DNA from: Acidobacteria bacterium Ga0077522
Lineage (GTDB): Bacteria; Acidobacteriota; Vicinamibacteria; Vicinamibacterales; Vicinamibacteraceae
DNA length: 64,000 nucleotides
Reading direction: 5' to 3'
Assembly (NCBI GenBank): GCA_001464065.1
Contig: LNDN01000005.1
Coordinates: 19,366-83,365, forward strand
Below are positions 53,669 to 61,011 of this stretch, piece after piece. Within the stretch, counting starts at the first letter, position 1. Each line of letters opens with the position of its first letter. The notes beneath the pieces were generated by a model that was given only the letters and a program-made list of their open reading frames with translations, made no database searches and was not told the origin of the DNA. The position numbers and the translations under genes are program-made.

Positions 53669-54886
53669 ATGCGCGGCCTCCTGCTGGTGGTCGCCGCCTG
53701 CCTGCTCGGCCCGTGGGCGACCGCCCGGGCGCAGGACGTGCCGCTCACGCCCCAGGCGCTGGACGCCGCGCTGTCGGCCCGGCCCGAGGGGCCCGACGCC
53801 GAGCGCCTGGCCGATCGCGTCCGCGCGTGGTTCGGCGGCCGCGACATGCTCCTGGCCGGCGGGGGCAGCCCGAAGATCGACGGGCTTCAGGTGGCCTGGG
53901 CGCTCGAGCTCGACGCGCCGCTGCCGGCCGACGCGCCGGCGCCGAGCGTCGACTCGGACGCCGTCCACTTCACGCGCCGGCTCACCCGGATCGGCACCAC
54001 GCAGGTCTACGCCACCGTCGCGACCCTGTCGCACGGCGACGCCTTCTCGTGGCACTTCACGCACGGCACGCGGCGACTCGGCGGCAGTCAGCTGGAAGTC
54101 TACGAGACGCACGCCGACAGCCTCGAGCACCCGGGCGTGCCTCGTGGGGTCGTGACGGCGCAGGCGCCGTGGGCGAGCACCATCTTTGCGGGGACCACGC
54201 GGGACTGGTGGGTCTACGTGCCGGCGCAGTACGTGGCGGGCACACCGGCCGCAGTCATGGTGTTTCAGGACGGCGCCAGCTACCGGACGTGGGTGCCGAC
54301 GGTCCTGGACAATCTGATCGCCCGGGGCGACATGCCGGTCACCGTGGCCATCTTCGTGCAGCCCGGGCTGTTTGCCGGCGGCCGGTCGAATCGCAGTGCG
54401 GAGTACGACACGCTGTCCGACACGTACGCGCGCTTCCTGCTGGAGGAGATCCTGCCGCACGTGGAGACGACCGTCTCGCTGCGCCACGACGCGGCGAGCC
54501 GCGCCATCGTCGGTGCCAGCAGCGGCGGCATCTGTGCCTTCACCGTGGCCTGGGAACGCCCGGAGGCGTTCGGCAAGGTCGTGTCCTGGATTGGCAGCTT
54601 CACGAACATCGCCAGCGGGCCGTCACTGCGCGCCGGCGGGCACAACTACCAGGCGCTGGTCCGCAAGACCCCGAAGAAGCCCCTGCGCATCTTCCTGCAG
54701 GACGGATCGAACGATCTCGACAACGTGCACGGCAACTGGCCGCTGGCCAACCAGACACTGGCCGGGTCCCTCGCCTACGCGGGCTACGACTATCGCTTCG
54801 AGTACGGCCGGGGCTTCCACAACCACCGGCACGGCCGCGCCATCTTCCCCGACACGCTGCGCTGGCTCTGGCGGGATTGGCGGTAA
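53669..54886 (+). CDS. Secreted esterase of the enterochelin-esterase (PF00756) family
   Basis: 405 aa. ATG at 53669 begins a signal peptide (about residues 1-22, ATARAQD); an overlapping GTG at 53663 is possible. Residues about 30-150 form an N-terminal domain, then the hydrolase core has WWVYVPAQYVAG, VMVFQDGASYRTW, the nucleophile elbow VGASSGGICAF, LQDGSNDLDNVHGNW and a terminal His in GRGFHNHRHG. Fes-type enzymes cleave catecholate siderophore esters; secreted relatives also de-esterify plant polysaccharides. No siderophore genes are near. Convergent to the UbiD gene. Confidence 0.87.
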   Translation: MRGLLLVVAACLLGPWATARAQDVPLTPQALDAALSARPEGPDAERLADRVRAWFGGRDMLLAGGGSPKIDGLQVAWALELDAPLPADAPAPSVDSDAVHFTRRLTRIGTTQVYATVATLSHGDAFSWHFTHGTRRLGGSQLEVYETHADSLEHPGVPRGVVTAQAPWASTIFAGTTRDWWVYVPAQYVAGTPAAVMVFQDGASYRTWVPTVLDNLIARGDMPVTVAIFVQPGLFAGGRSNRSAEYDTLSDTYARFLLEEILPHVETTVSLRHDAASRAIVGASSGGICAFTVAWERPEAFGKVVSWIGSFTNIASGPSLRAGGHNYQALVRKTPKKPLRIFLQDGSNDLDNVHGNWPLANQTLAGSLAYAGYDYRFEYGRGFHNHRHGRAIFPDTLRWLWRDWR

Positions 54887-54929
54887 GCGGGGTGGGTCGG
54901 GCCGGCTCTCCGGAGAACGGGCCCTCCCC

Positions 54930-56747
54930 TCACCGTGACGCGGGCGGATCCAGGTGGCCGCGGCTGCTGTCCCCCATCTCGATGCGCCGATGCGGGAAGT
55001 ACTCCTTCCAGCGGCGCGAGACCAGGGCGGCCGTGTCCGGATCGCACTCCACTTCCTTCGGGAACCACGGCTTCATCCGCGCGTCGATGAGGATCGGTGG
55101 CGTGTAGGTCACGTGGTGACGGACGACCCGCTGCTCGGCGGCATGGATGTCAGCCGCGGGCTCGAACCGCGTGAACGTGGTCCACAGGAAGTTCATCTCG
55201 CTGGCGGTGGCGCGCAGCGGCTCGTCGCTCAGCACGACCAGCGGCCAGGGCTTCAGCGACGGGTGCTGCACGATGCGCGCGGCGGCGCCGGGCTCGTCGG
55301 CGTAGGCCGGTCCATCGATGACGAGACATCCCGGACAGAAGACGCGCGCGGTGGTGACGCCTGACGGCAGATCGGCGGCCTGAAAGACCTGGGGCAGGTC
55401 GCGGACGGGATCCCCGAGGCCAAGCAGCACGCCCTTGGAGCCCTCGTTGACCGTCGGCCCCGTGTAGTCGAGCGTGTCCATCGACAGGTTGCCGAGCACG
55501 TACAGGTCGGTCTCGGGCCGCGTCCTCGCCAGGATGTGGGTCAGCGTGGCGCGGAAATCGCGCAGATCGACGTCGCGATCGGTCAGCAGCAGGAATTTCG
55601 TCAGCGACAGCTGCCCTTCGCCGAGGATGCGGAAGGCACTGCTCATGGCCTCGCGCCGGTAGCGTTCCTTGACCACCGCCGCCGAGAGCGAGTGATAGCC
55701 GGTCTCGCCGTAGCTCCAGAGCTGGCGCACGGCCGGCATCACCAGCGGAAACAGCGGCGACAGGAGGTCCTGGAGCAGGTCGCCGATGAAGAAGTCCTCC
55801 TGGCGGGGCTTCCCCACCACCGTCGCCGGATAGATGGCGTCGTGGCGATGGGCGACCCGGCGGACGTCGAAGACCGGGTAGTCGTGCTGCAGCGAGTAGT
55901 AGCCGTAGTGGTCGCCGAACGGCCCTTCGGGATGGCGCACGCGCGGGGCCACCTCGCCCATCAGCGCGAACTCCGCGTCGGCCACCAGCGGATGCGACCC
56001 GGCGCCCTCGACCAGTGGCAGCCGACGACCCGCGATGAGCGACGCGAGCAGGAGTTCGGGGACGTTCTCCGGCAAGGGCGCGATCGCCGACAGGATCAGC
56101 GCCGGTGGTCCACCGAGGAAGACGGTGACGGGCAACGCATGGCCGCGCTGTTCGGCCAGCTGGTAGTGGAAGCCGCCGCCCTTGCCGATCTGCCAGTGCA
56201 GCCCCGTCTTCGCCGGCCCGTGCACGTGCATCCGGTACATGCCGAGGTTGTGCCCATGGCCGTCCGGGTGCTCGGTGTAGACGAGCGGCAGCGTCACGAA
56301 CGGCCCGCCGTCCTCCGGCCAGAGCTGCAACGCCGGCAACTGGTCGAGGCGAACCTCCGAGGTCACGACCTCGGTCACCGGCCCCCGGGTCACGCGCCGC
56401 AGGCCGACGCGCGCGGCCGCGGTCGCGAGGTCGCGCGCCTGCCAGAGCTTGGCCGGCGTCGGCGGCATGTCCTGCACGAGGCCGACGAGCCCCTTGATGA
56501 AGGCGAGCGGCCGATCGCCGAAGGCCTGGGCGGCTCGCGCGGGCGTACCGAACAGGTTGGTGACCAGCGGGAACGACGCCCCCTTCACACGCGTGAAGAG
56601 CAGCGCCGGACCGCCCGCCGCAATGACGCGACGGTGGATCTCGGCGACTTCGAGACGGGCGTCGACCGGGGTGTCGACGACCACCAGGTCGCCGTCGCCC
56701 CGAATCCGACGCAGAAAGCTGCGAAGGTCGGGATGTGGAGTGGACAC
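54930..56747 (-). CDS. UbiD-family prenylated-FMN decarboxylase
   Basis: 605 aa, longer than proteobacterial UbiD (about 490) and in the range of the menaquinone-pathway and aromatic-acid decarboxylases. UbiD landmarks: NLGMYRMHVHGPAKTGLHWQ with the Arg of the ERE triad, and EGPFGDHYGYYSL with a Glu/Asp pair near the cofactor. The N-terminal LRSFLRRIRGDGDLVVVDTP and central PLVEGAGSHPLVADAEF blocks also fit. These enzymes need prenylated FMN made by UbiX, which is not in the window. Two bases after an ECF sigma factor gene. It may decarboxylate a futalosine-pathway or aromatic intermediate; the substrate is not determined. Confidence 0.88.
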   Translation of the reverse strand: MSTPHPDLRSFLRRIRGDGDLVVVDTPVDARLEVAEIHRRVIAAGGPALLFTRVKGASFPLVTNLFGTPARAAQAFGDRPLAFIKGLVGLVQDMPPTPAKLWQARDLATAAARVGLRRVTRGPVTEVVTSEVRLDQLPALQLWPEDGGPFVTLPLVYTEHPDGHGHNLGMYRMHVHGPAKTGLHWQIGKGGGFHYQLAEQRGHALPVTVFLGGPPALILSAIAPLPENVPELLLASLIAGRRLPLVEGAGSHPLVADAEFALMGEVAPRVRHPEGPFGDHYGYYSLQHDYPVFDVRRVAHRHDAIYPATVVGKPRQEDFFIGDLLQDLLSPLFPLVMPAVRQLWSYGETGYHSLSAAVVKERYRREAMSSAFRILGEGQLSLTKFLLLTDRDVDLRDFRATLTHILARTRPETDLYVLGNLSMDTLDYTGPTVNEGSKGVLLGLGDPVRDLPQVFQAADLPSGVTTARVFCPGCLVIDGPAYADEPGAAARIVQHPSLKPWPLVVLSDEPLRATASEMNFLWTTFTRFEPAADIHAAEQRVVRHHVTYTPPILIDARMKPWFPKEVECDPDTAALVSRRWKEYFPHRRIEMGDSSRGHLDPPASR

Positions 56748-56749
56748 GC

Positions 56750-57388
56750 TTACCGGGGATCCGCGGGCAAGGACGCCTTGCCCATTTCCTGCGCCAGTTT
56801 CACCAGCGCGCGGGCCACGGCCATGCGCGCTGCATCGGGTGAGCTCTTGCCGAGCGCCTGCGCCACCTCGGCGTAGGACAACCCGAGCTCTACCCTTGCG
56901 ACGATCGCCTGGCGGTCTTCGTCCCGGAGTCGCGACAGCGCGCCCTCGTAGCGCTCCACGGCCTGCGTGCCGATCGCCGACTCGAGCGGCGACGCGGTGT
57001 TGTCGGTGTGCTGGTCCGCTTCGAGTTCCTCGGGCGGCGGACGCCGCTGCGCCCGACGCACTTCATCGCGAATGCGGTTGATGACCGCCTGGCGCAGATA
57101 GGCGTGCAGGGCGCCGTCGTGGCGCATCTCGAAGCCCTTGAGGCGCCGAAACGCGTGCACGAGCGTCTCCTGCACCAGGTCTTCGGTCTCGAGCAGGTCG
57201 CGCGCGTACTGCGGCAACCGGCCACGGGCCCAGCGACGCAGGGGCGGCAGGTACCGGCTGAACAACAGATTGACGGCCTCGGCGTCACCCTGCTGCGCGC
57301 GCGTCAGCAGCTCGACCGTGGCGTCGAGCGCCGGGTCGTTGTCGAAGGCGTCGTCGGCGGTGGGAGGGGTACCGGGCGAGTCAGTCAT
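56750..57388 (-). CDS. ECF-type RNA polymerase sigma factor
   Basis: 212 aa from the ATG at 57388. Region 2 includes LFSRYLPPLRRWARGRLP and EDLVQETLVHAFRRLKGF for -10 recognition; region 4 is RLRDEDRQAIVARVELGLSYAEVAQALGKSSPDAARMAV, a helix-turn-helix for the -35. The linker is longer than usual and acidic (EELEADQHTDNT). No anti-sigma gene is adjacent; control may instead lie in the N-terminal 40 disordered residues. It overlaps the GNAT gene stop (57381-57388) and is followed by the UbiD gene after 2 nt, so the three form one operon. Target genes are unknown. Confidence 0.9.
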   Translation of the reverse strand: MTDSPGTPPTADDAFDNDPALDATVELLTRAQQGDAEAVNLLFSRYLPPLRRWARGRLPQYARDLLETEDLVQETLVHAFRRLKGFEMRHDGALHAYLRQAVINRIRDEVRRAQRRPPPEELEADQHTDNTASPLESAIGTQAVERYEGALSRLRDEDRQAIVARVELGLSYAEVAQALGKSSPDAARMAVARALVKLAQEMGKASLPADPR

Positions 57389-58085
57389 GGCGCAATGCGG
57401 GCGTGGCACCGGCGGCGAGGGCCCGGATGCCATCCCGATCTAGTCGGTAGGTCTGCCAGTCGTCAAGCGGAATTGCCCCGAGCTGGCGATAGACACGGAT
57501 GGCGGGCTCGTTCCACGTGAGCACCGCCCACTCGAGCCGGCCGCAGTCGCGCGCCTCGGCAACGCGTGCCAGTTCGGCGAGCAGGGCGCGGCCGACGCCG
57601 CGGCTGCGGGCGTCCGGCACCACGAACAGGTCTTCGAGGTGGATGCCCGGGCGCGCGAGAAAGGTGGAGTAGGTCTGGAAGAACAGCGCGAAGCCGACGT
57701 CACGCCCGTCGAGGTCGGCAATCAGCACCTCGCCGGCCGGATGCTCGCCGAACAGCGTCGCCTCGAGCGTGGCCGCAGTGGCCAGCACCTCGTGGCGCAG
57801 CCGCTCGTAGTCGGCCAGCTGCTCGATGAAGCCGAGGATCGCCGGCACGTCGGCGCGTGTGGCTCGACGGATGCGAAGCGCGGGAGCGGTCGGGGTCTCA
57901 GGCACGGGCGGTCGTGAGTCGAGCGTCACCGGGTCGTACCCGGCACACCGCAGCCGGGGTAGCGGTGGATATTTCGGAAAGCGCGGATCGGTCCTGGCCC
58001 GAAGGCACAGGAAGAACACGGTCCCGCGCGCGGAACGGACCACTTGTGCCTGTTGGCACGTCCCGCACTCCCCCGGCGGCACCAT
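57381..58085 (-). CDS. GNAT acetyltransferase with an N-terminal four-cysteine domain
   Basis: 234 aa from the ATG at 58085, preceded by GGGGGG. Residues 1-50 carry four cysteines spaced like a metal ribbon (Cys7, Cys10, Cys27, Cys47) ending in YPPLPRLRCAGYDP. Residues about 65-225 are a GNAT domain: RIRRATRADVPAILGFIEQLADYE, DLFVVPDARSRGVGRALLAEL with the acetyl-CoA binding R-x2-G-x-G/A loop, and EWAVLTWNEPAIRVYRQLGA. The C-terminal half resembles diamine or amino-acid N-acetyltransferases. The Cys module may bind zinc or a 2Fe-2S cluster; the fusion is unusual. First gene of the operon with the ECF sigma factor. Confidence 0.8.
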   Translation of the reverse strand: MVPPGECGTCQQAQVVRSARGTVFFLCLRARTDPRFPKYPPLPRLRCAGYDPVTLDSRPPVPETPTAPALRIRRATRADVPAILGFIEQLADYERLRHEVLATAATLEATLFGEHPAGEVLIADLDGRDVGFALFFQTYSTFLARPGIHLEDLFVVPDARSRGVGRALLAELARVAEARDCGRLEWAVLTWNEPAIRVYRQLGAIPLDDWQTYRLDRDGIRALAAGATPALRHD

Positions 58086-58087
58086 AC

Positions 58088-58093
58088 TACAAT
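58088..58093 (+). promoter_or_regulatory. Candidate -10 element upstream of apaG
   Basis: TACAAT is placed so that transcription starts at 58100, exactly the A of a small upstream ATG. The hexamer overlaps the region upstream of the divergent GNAT start, so the two genes may share regulation. Confidence 0.4.
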
Positions 58094-58099
58094 CCCCCC

Positions 58100-58135
58100 A
58101 TGACACCGGCGTATACGAGGGCCCAGGCCCCATGA
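58100..58135 (+). CDS. Possible leaderless upstream ORF of apaG (11 aa)
   Basis: ATG at the predicted transcription start encodes MTPAYTRAQAP and ends in a TGA that overlaps the apaG ATG (58132-58135). No Shine-Dalgarno precedes apaG itself, so its translation may depend on reinitiation after this peptide. The evidence is positional only; conservation would decide it. Confidence 0.3.
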   Translation: MTPAYTRAQAP

Positions 58136-58521
58136 GCTCGTCGATGGCCACCACCCGCGGCATTCGCGTCAGCGTGGACGCACGCTTCTCGGCGGAACAC
58201 TCCGCGCCTGAACGTCAGCACTGGTTCTTCCTCTATACGATTCGCATCGAAAACGTCGGGGACCTGACGGTGCAACTGCAGAGCCGTCACTGGATCATCA
58301 CCGACGGTGACGGACATGTCGAGGAAGTCCGCGGCCCCGGCGTCGTCGGTGAGCAGCCCGTGCTCATGCCGGGCGAGGCCTTCGAGTACACGTCCGGGTG
58401 CCCGCTCACCACCCCGCTCGGGTCGATGATGGGCACCTATCAGATGGCGGCGCCCACCGGCGAGACCTTCGACGTGGAGATCGCCCGGTTCGACCTGCGC
58501 GGGCCCTACACGGTGCACTGA
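58132..58521 (+). CDS. apaG: ApaG domain protein
   Basis: 129 aa, the standard ApaG (DUF525) length. The fibronectin-III-like beta sandwich is evident: GIRVSVDARFSAEHSAPERQ, FLYTIRIENVGDLTVQLQSRHWIITDG, GEAFEYTSGCPLTTPLGSMMGTYQM, FDVEIARFDLRGPYTVH. ApaG in enteric bacteria is linked to cobalt/magnesium resistance, but the biochemical role is unproven. It is cytosolic. The start is the ATG overlapping a tiny upstream ORF. Convergent to the 2Fe-2S protein gene. Confidence 0.93.
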   Translation: MSSSMATTRGIRVSVDARFSAEHSAPERQHWFFLYTIRIENVGDLTVQLQSRHWIITDGDGHVEEVRGPGVVGEQPVLMPGEAFEYTSGCPLTTPLGSMMGTYQMAAPTGETFDVEIARFDLRGPYTVH

Positions 58522-58567
58522 TCGCGCCGGGCGGGTCGGCGCGGGCGTCGGCGTGCGGCCGTGTCGC

Positions 58568-58969
58568 TCACGCACCAAGCGGCTGCACGGCGATGGCGTA
58601 CTCCTCGACGATGCGGCCGCCGATGAGATGTTCCTGGATGATTCGCTCGAGCACGGGCGGGTCGCAGGCGCCATACCAGACGCCTTCCGGATAGACGACC
58701 GCCACGGGACCGCCGACACAGATCCGCAGGCAGTTGGCCTTGGTCCTGGCCACGCCCCCCTCGTCGGCAAGTCCGAGCTTCTTGAGACGGGCCTTGAGGT
58801 AGTCCCACGCCTCGAGGGTCCGCTCGCGATCGCAGCACTTGGGCTTGGCCGGGTCGCAGCACAGGAAGATGTGCCGGCGCGTCACCGGTACACCGATGGC
58901 CTCGGCCTTCCGTTGCTGCGCCCCGAGCACCTCCGGCGGCAGCCCGCTCGCCTCCCGGCGCTTCTTCAT
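58568..58969 (-). CDS. (2Fe-2S) thioredoxin-like ferredoxin
   Basis: 133 aa. Fold and cysteine pattern of thioredoxin-like 2Fe-2S ferredoxins: [16 protein letters not shown] (Cys37, 38, 45, 46) and [25 protein letters not shown] (Cys80, 84), with EEYAI near the C-terminus. Two of the first four and both later cysteines should bind the cluster. Such proteins carry electrons in the cytosol or serve as subunits of NADH or hydrogenase complexes; a partner is not visible. The ATG overlaps the DUF4920 stop (TGATG), so the two are translationally coupled. Confidence 0.88.
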   Translation of the reverse strand: MKKRREASGLPPEVLGAQQRKAEAIGVPVTRRHIFLCCDPAKPKCCDRERTLEAWDYLKARLKKLGLADEGGVARTKANCLRICVGGPVAVVYPEGVWYGACDPPVLERIIQEHLIGGRIVEEYAIAVQPLGA

Positions 58970-59436
58970 CAGTAGAGGACCGCGCCGCTCACCCGCACCC
59001 AGTAGATCTTCTCGGTGGGCTCGGCCGGCACCGGTTTGCCGCTGTTCTCGACCGACTTGGCGTGGTCGCCGTGCGCTTCGCGGACCGGCGACGTGGCGAT
59101 CTCCTCGAAGGTCCCCTGCGCCGACACCTTGCGGCCAGCCGCGTCCTTCGGGAACACGATGACCCCATCGCGGGCCTTGAAGCGGACGCCCCGCCCCAGC
59201 GCGGGATCGGCAATCTCGATCCAGCACCCCATCGACTGGCACACCCTGGTGATCACGCCGTCGACGCGGACGGTCTTGCCCGCGTGGGTCTTCGGCGAGT
59301 CGAGGAGCGAGGCCATGGGCACCGCGCGGGTCAGCGAGACTCCATCTCCGTAGGTCTTGCCGGTATCGTCGGCCGACGCGGTGACCGTCCCGACGGCACA
59401 CAGCGAGAGGGCGAGGGCAAAGGAAAGCAGGCGCAT
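58969..59436 (-). CDS. DUF4920-type secreted protein
   Basis: 155 aa with a signal peptide (about residues 1-21, TVTASA). The mature domain includes [30 protein letters not shown] and [22 protein letters not shown], matching DUF4920 proteins, an OB-like fold with a conserved Cys-x4-Cys (VCQSMGC). These are often encoded near metal or redox proteins; the paired cysteines could bind a metal. It ends coupled to the 2Fe-2S ferredoxin gene. A second ATG at 59445 is possible. The function of the family is unknown. Confidence 0.8.
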   Translation of the reverse strand: MRLLSFALALSLCAVGTVTASADDTGKTYGDGVSLTRAVPMASLLDSPKTHAGKTVRVDGVITRVCQSMGCWIEIADPALGRGVRFKARDGVIVFPKDAAGRKVSAQGTFEEIATSPVREAHGDHAKSVENSGKPVPAEPTEKIYWVRVSGAVLY

Positions 59437-59694
59437 GGCAGACATGATGCCCCGATTGTCGCCGGCGCGCATCAGGGCGTCGTGCGCCGCGACGGCCGCC
59501 AGCGCGGACGCCACTGTCGGCACCCCGACACCACGCGCAGACCGGACGCGCTCGACCCGCGTCAGGCGACAGGAGGCCCCTGGGGCCACTGCGGCCGAAA
59601 TGCGGCGAGAAAGGCGCGAAAGCCGGCCTCTACGACAGCAATCGGCGCCTGCCCGAGTTCCGTGAATGACCGTCTCGTCGGGCGACGGCCCGTC
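59437..59694. other. Non-coding gap upstream of the sigma-54 promoter
   Basis: About 260 bp with no supported gene; codon bias is mixed in every frame. It contains a GGCCCC/GGGGCC palindrome (59575-59587). Enhancer sites for a sigma-54 activator would be expected in this stretch, but I cannot identify one by eye. Confidence 0.5.
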
Positions 59695-59710
59695 TGGCAC
59701 CGCGCTTGCT
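59695..59710 (+). promoter_or_regulatory. Sigma-54 (-24/-12) promoter
   Basis: TGGCACCGCGCTTGCT matches the consensus TGGCAC-N5-TTGCW exactly, with the required 10 bases between GG and GC. Transcription would start near 59721, giving a 42-nt leader with a GAGG Shine-Dalgarno before the EF-hand gene at 59763. Confidence 0.75.
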
Positions 59711-59762
59711 CAAGAAGGAGCCGAACACGGGAGCCGGCGCTCCCGGGAGGCACGAGGACACC

Positions 59763-60296
59763 ATGAGCACAGTACAGGCCACGTCGGCCACGGCAGTCCA
59801 GGACCTGGCGAAGAACCTGATCAAGACGTTCGACGCCAACAGCGACGGGCAGCTCGGCCAGGACGAGTTCGGCTCGTTCCTGTCGCAGCTGATGAGCGGC
59901 ATCCAGACCGCCAGCGGCACCCTCTCGGCGTCCAGTCAGACGGCGACCCCGGGGCTGCAGACGCTCTCCAAGGGCCCGCTGCGGCGCGACCTCTTCGAAG
60001 GCTTCAACTTCGACCGCGAGCAACTCGTCGAGAAGTCCGCCAAGGATGCCTTTGCGAGTCTGGCGAGCGGCGCCGGCGCGGTGCCGGCCACCAAGGCCGA
60101 GGCCGAGAGCTGGTTCAACCAGAACATCAAGTCCGGCATGGAATCCCTCGGCCACAAGGTCGACTGGGTCCAGGGCGACAAGTTCCAGTTCAGCAACTGG
60201 CAGGGCTCGTGGGTCGTGGACTTCGTCCGCGGCGCCGATGGTCCCAACCCGTCGTTCAGCTGGCAGGCCGATCCCGCGGGGGCCAGCCTCACGTAA
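59763..60296 (+). CDS. EF-hand protein of unknown function, sigma-54 driven
   Basis: 177 aa, soluble, no signal peptide. One canonical EF-hand loop occurs at residues 24-35 (DANSDGQLGQDE) with ligands Asp24, Asn26, Asp28 and Glu35, in a helix-loop-helix (AKNLIKTF before, FGSFLSQLM after). The middle is Ser/Thr/Ala rich. The C-terminal half has WFNQNIKSGMESLGHKVDWV and WQGSWVVDFVRGADG, which look like a compact alpha/beta domain. It ends before a strong terminator, so it is monocistronic. Lying between sigma-54 control and a chemotaxis operon, it may be part of a calcium-linked motility, secretion or surface system (inference). Confidence 0.75.
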   Translation: MSTVQATSATAVQDLAKNLIKTFDANSDGQLGQDEFGSFLSQLMSGIQTASGTLSASSQTATPGLQTLSKGPLRRDLFEGFNFDREQLVEKSAKDAFASLASGAGAVPATKAEAESWFNQNIKSGMESLGHKVDWVQGDKFQFSNWQGSWVVDFVRGADGPNPSFSWQADPAGASLT

Positions 60297-60332
60297 CCGG
60301 CTCGCCGATCCCCGTCTCTCCTCTTCTCCCCA

Positions 60333-60368
60333 ACGCCGTCGGTGCCTCGTCGCCGACGGCGTCTTTTT
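60333..60368 (+). terminator. Rho-independent terminator of the EF-hand gene
   Basis: Perfect 10-bp stem ACGCCGTCGG / CCGACGGCGT, 10-nt loop, then CTTTTT. It lies 37 bases after the stop. Confidence 0.92.
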
Positions 60369-60439
60369 CGTGGCGTGCCCGGCCCGACCCCACCCCGTCC
60401 GCGCCGGGCCGTCTGGACGCGACGTCCCCACGACGACAA

Positions 60440-60469
60440 CGGGGCGCCGCGGTCTCCCGCGCCACCCCG
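60440..60469 (-). terminator. Possible hairpin terminator of the che operon
   Basis: CGGGGCGCCGCGG pairs with CCGCGCCACCCCG at 11 of 13 positions across a 4-nt loop, just beyond the cheX stop. No T tract follows on the minus strand. Confidence 0.35.
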
Positions 60470-60492
60470 TCACCGCACGTGTCCGTGTCTGC

Positions 60493-60990
60493 TTACTGGA
60501 CGCTCGGGACTCGCCGTTCGAGCGGTGCCCCGACGACGCGATCGCGGCGGGTCAGGAGGCTGACGACGAAGGGCTCCCCGTCGATGTCGAAGGTGACGCG
60601 CGTGATCGCCTGGCTGCCCGGCACGCGAATCGAGTAGTCGCGCCCCTCCACCACGGCCGGCAGCGACAGGGCGCAGTGCCCCTCGAGCAACGCCTTGACG
60701 TTGCCGCCGGTCATGTTGGTCAGCTCGCCCACCGCGTCCTGCATGTCCTCGAGGGTGGCACTGCCCTCCTCGATCTCGAACATCACCGACGCCGCGCGTC
60801 GCGCCACGTGCTCGGGGACCTGCAGGACCAGGGCACCGGCCCAGGCCCCGGTGATGTTGATGACGCCGTCCAGCGTCCGCCCGCCCGGCACCGGCGGCAC
60901 CGGCTCGTCGTGCGGAATGGCCTCCAGATTCAGCGTCGCGCCCCAGATGTACTGCGTGAGGGAGATGATTTCCTGCTCGAGATACTGCAT
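60493..60990 (-). CDS. cheX: CheX-like chemotaxis phosphatase
   Basis: 165 aa cytosolic protein of the CheC/CheX/FliY family. The catalytic signature D-x3-E-x2-N is present in MQDAVGELTNMTGGNVKALL, followed by a conserved Pro in LSLPAVVEG. It should dephosphorylate CheY-P and so end chemotactic signals in a bacterium without CheZ. The N-terminus EIISLTQYIWGATLNLE fits CheX. It is the last gene of the che operon, 21 bases after cheR. One copy of the catalytic motif, as expected for CheX rather than CheC. Its 3' region is not overlapped. Confidence 0.88.
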   Translation of the reverse strand: MQYLEQEIISLTQYIWGATLNLEAIPHDEPVPPVPGGRTLDGVINITGAWAGALVLQVPEHVARRAASVMFEIEEGSATLEDMQDAVGELTNMTGGNVKALLEGHCALSLPAVVEGRDYSIRVPGSQAITRVTFDIDGEPFVVSLLTRRDRVVGAPLERRVPSVQ

Positions 60991-61011
60991 GGGGATCTCC
61001 GTCCTCTGGGA

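Noticed and set aside
59562..59680. A small minus-strand coding region ending [23 protein letters not shown]
   Set aside because: No start codon with a ribosome site, and the upstream part of the frame is arginine-rich noise that crosses the sigma-54 promoter and the EF-hand gene.
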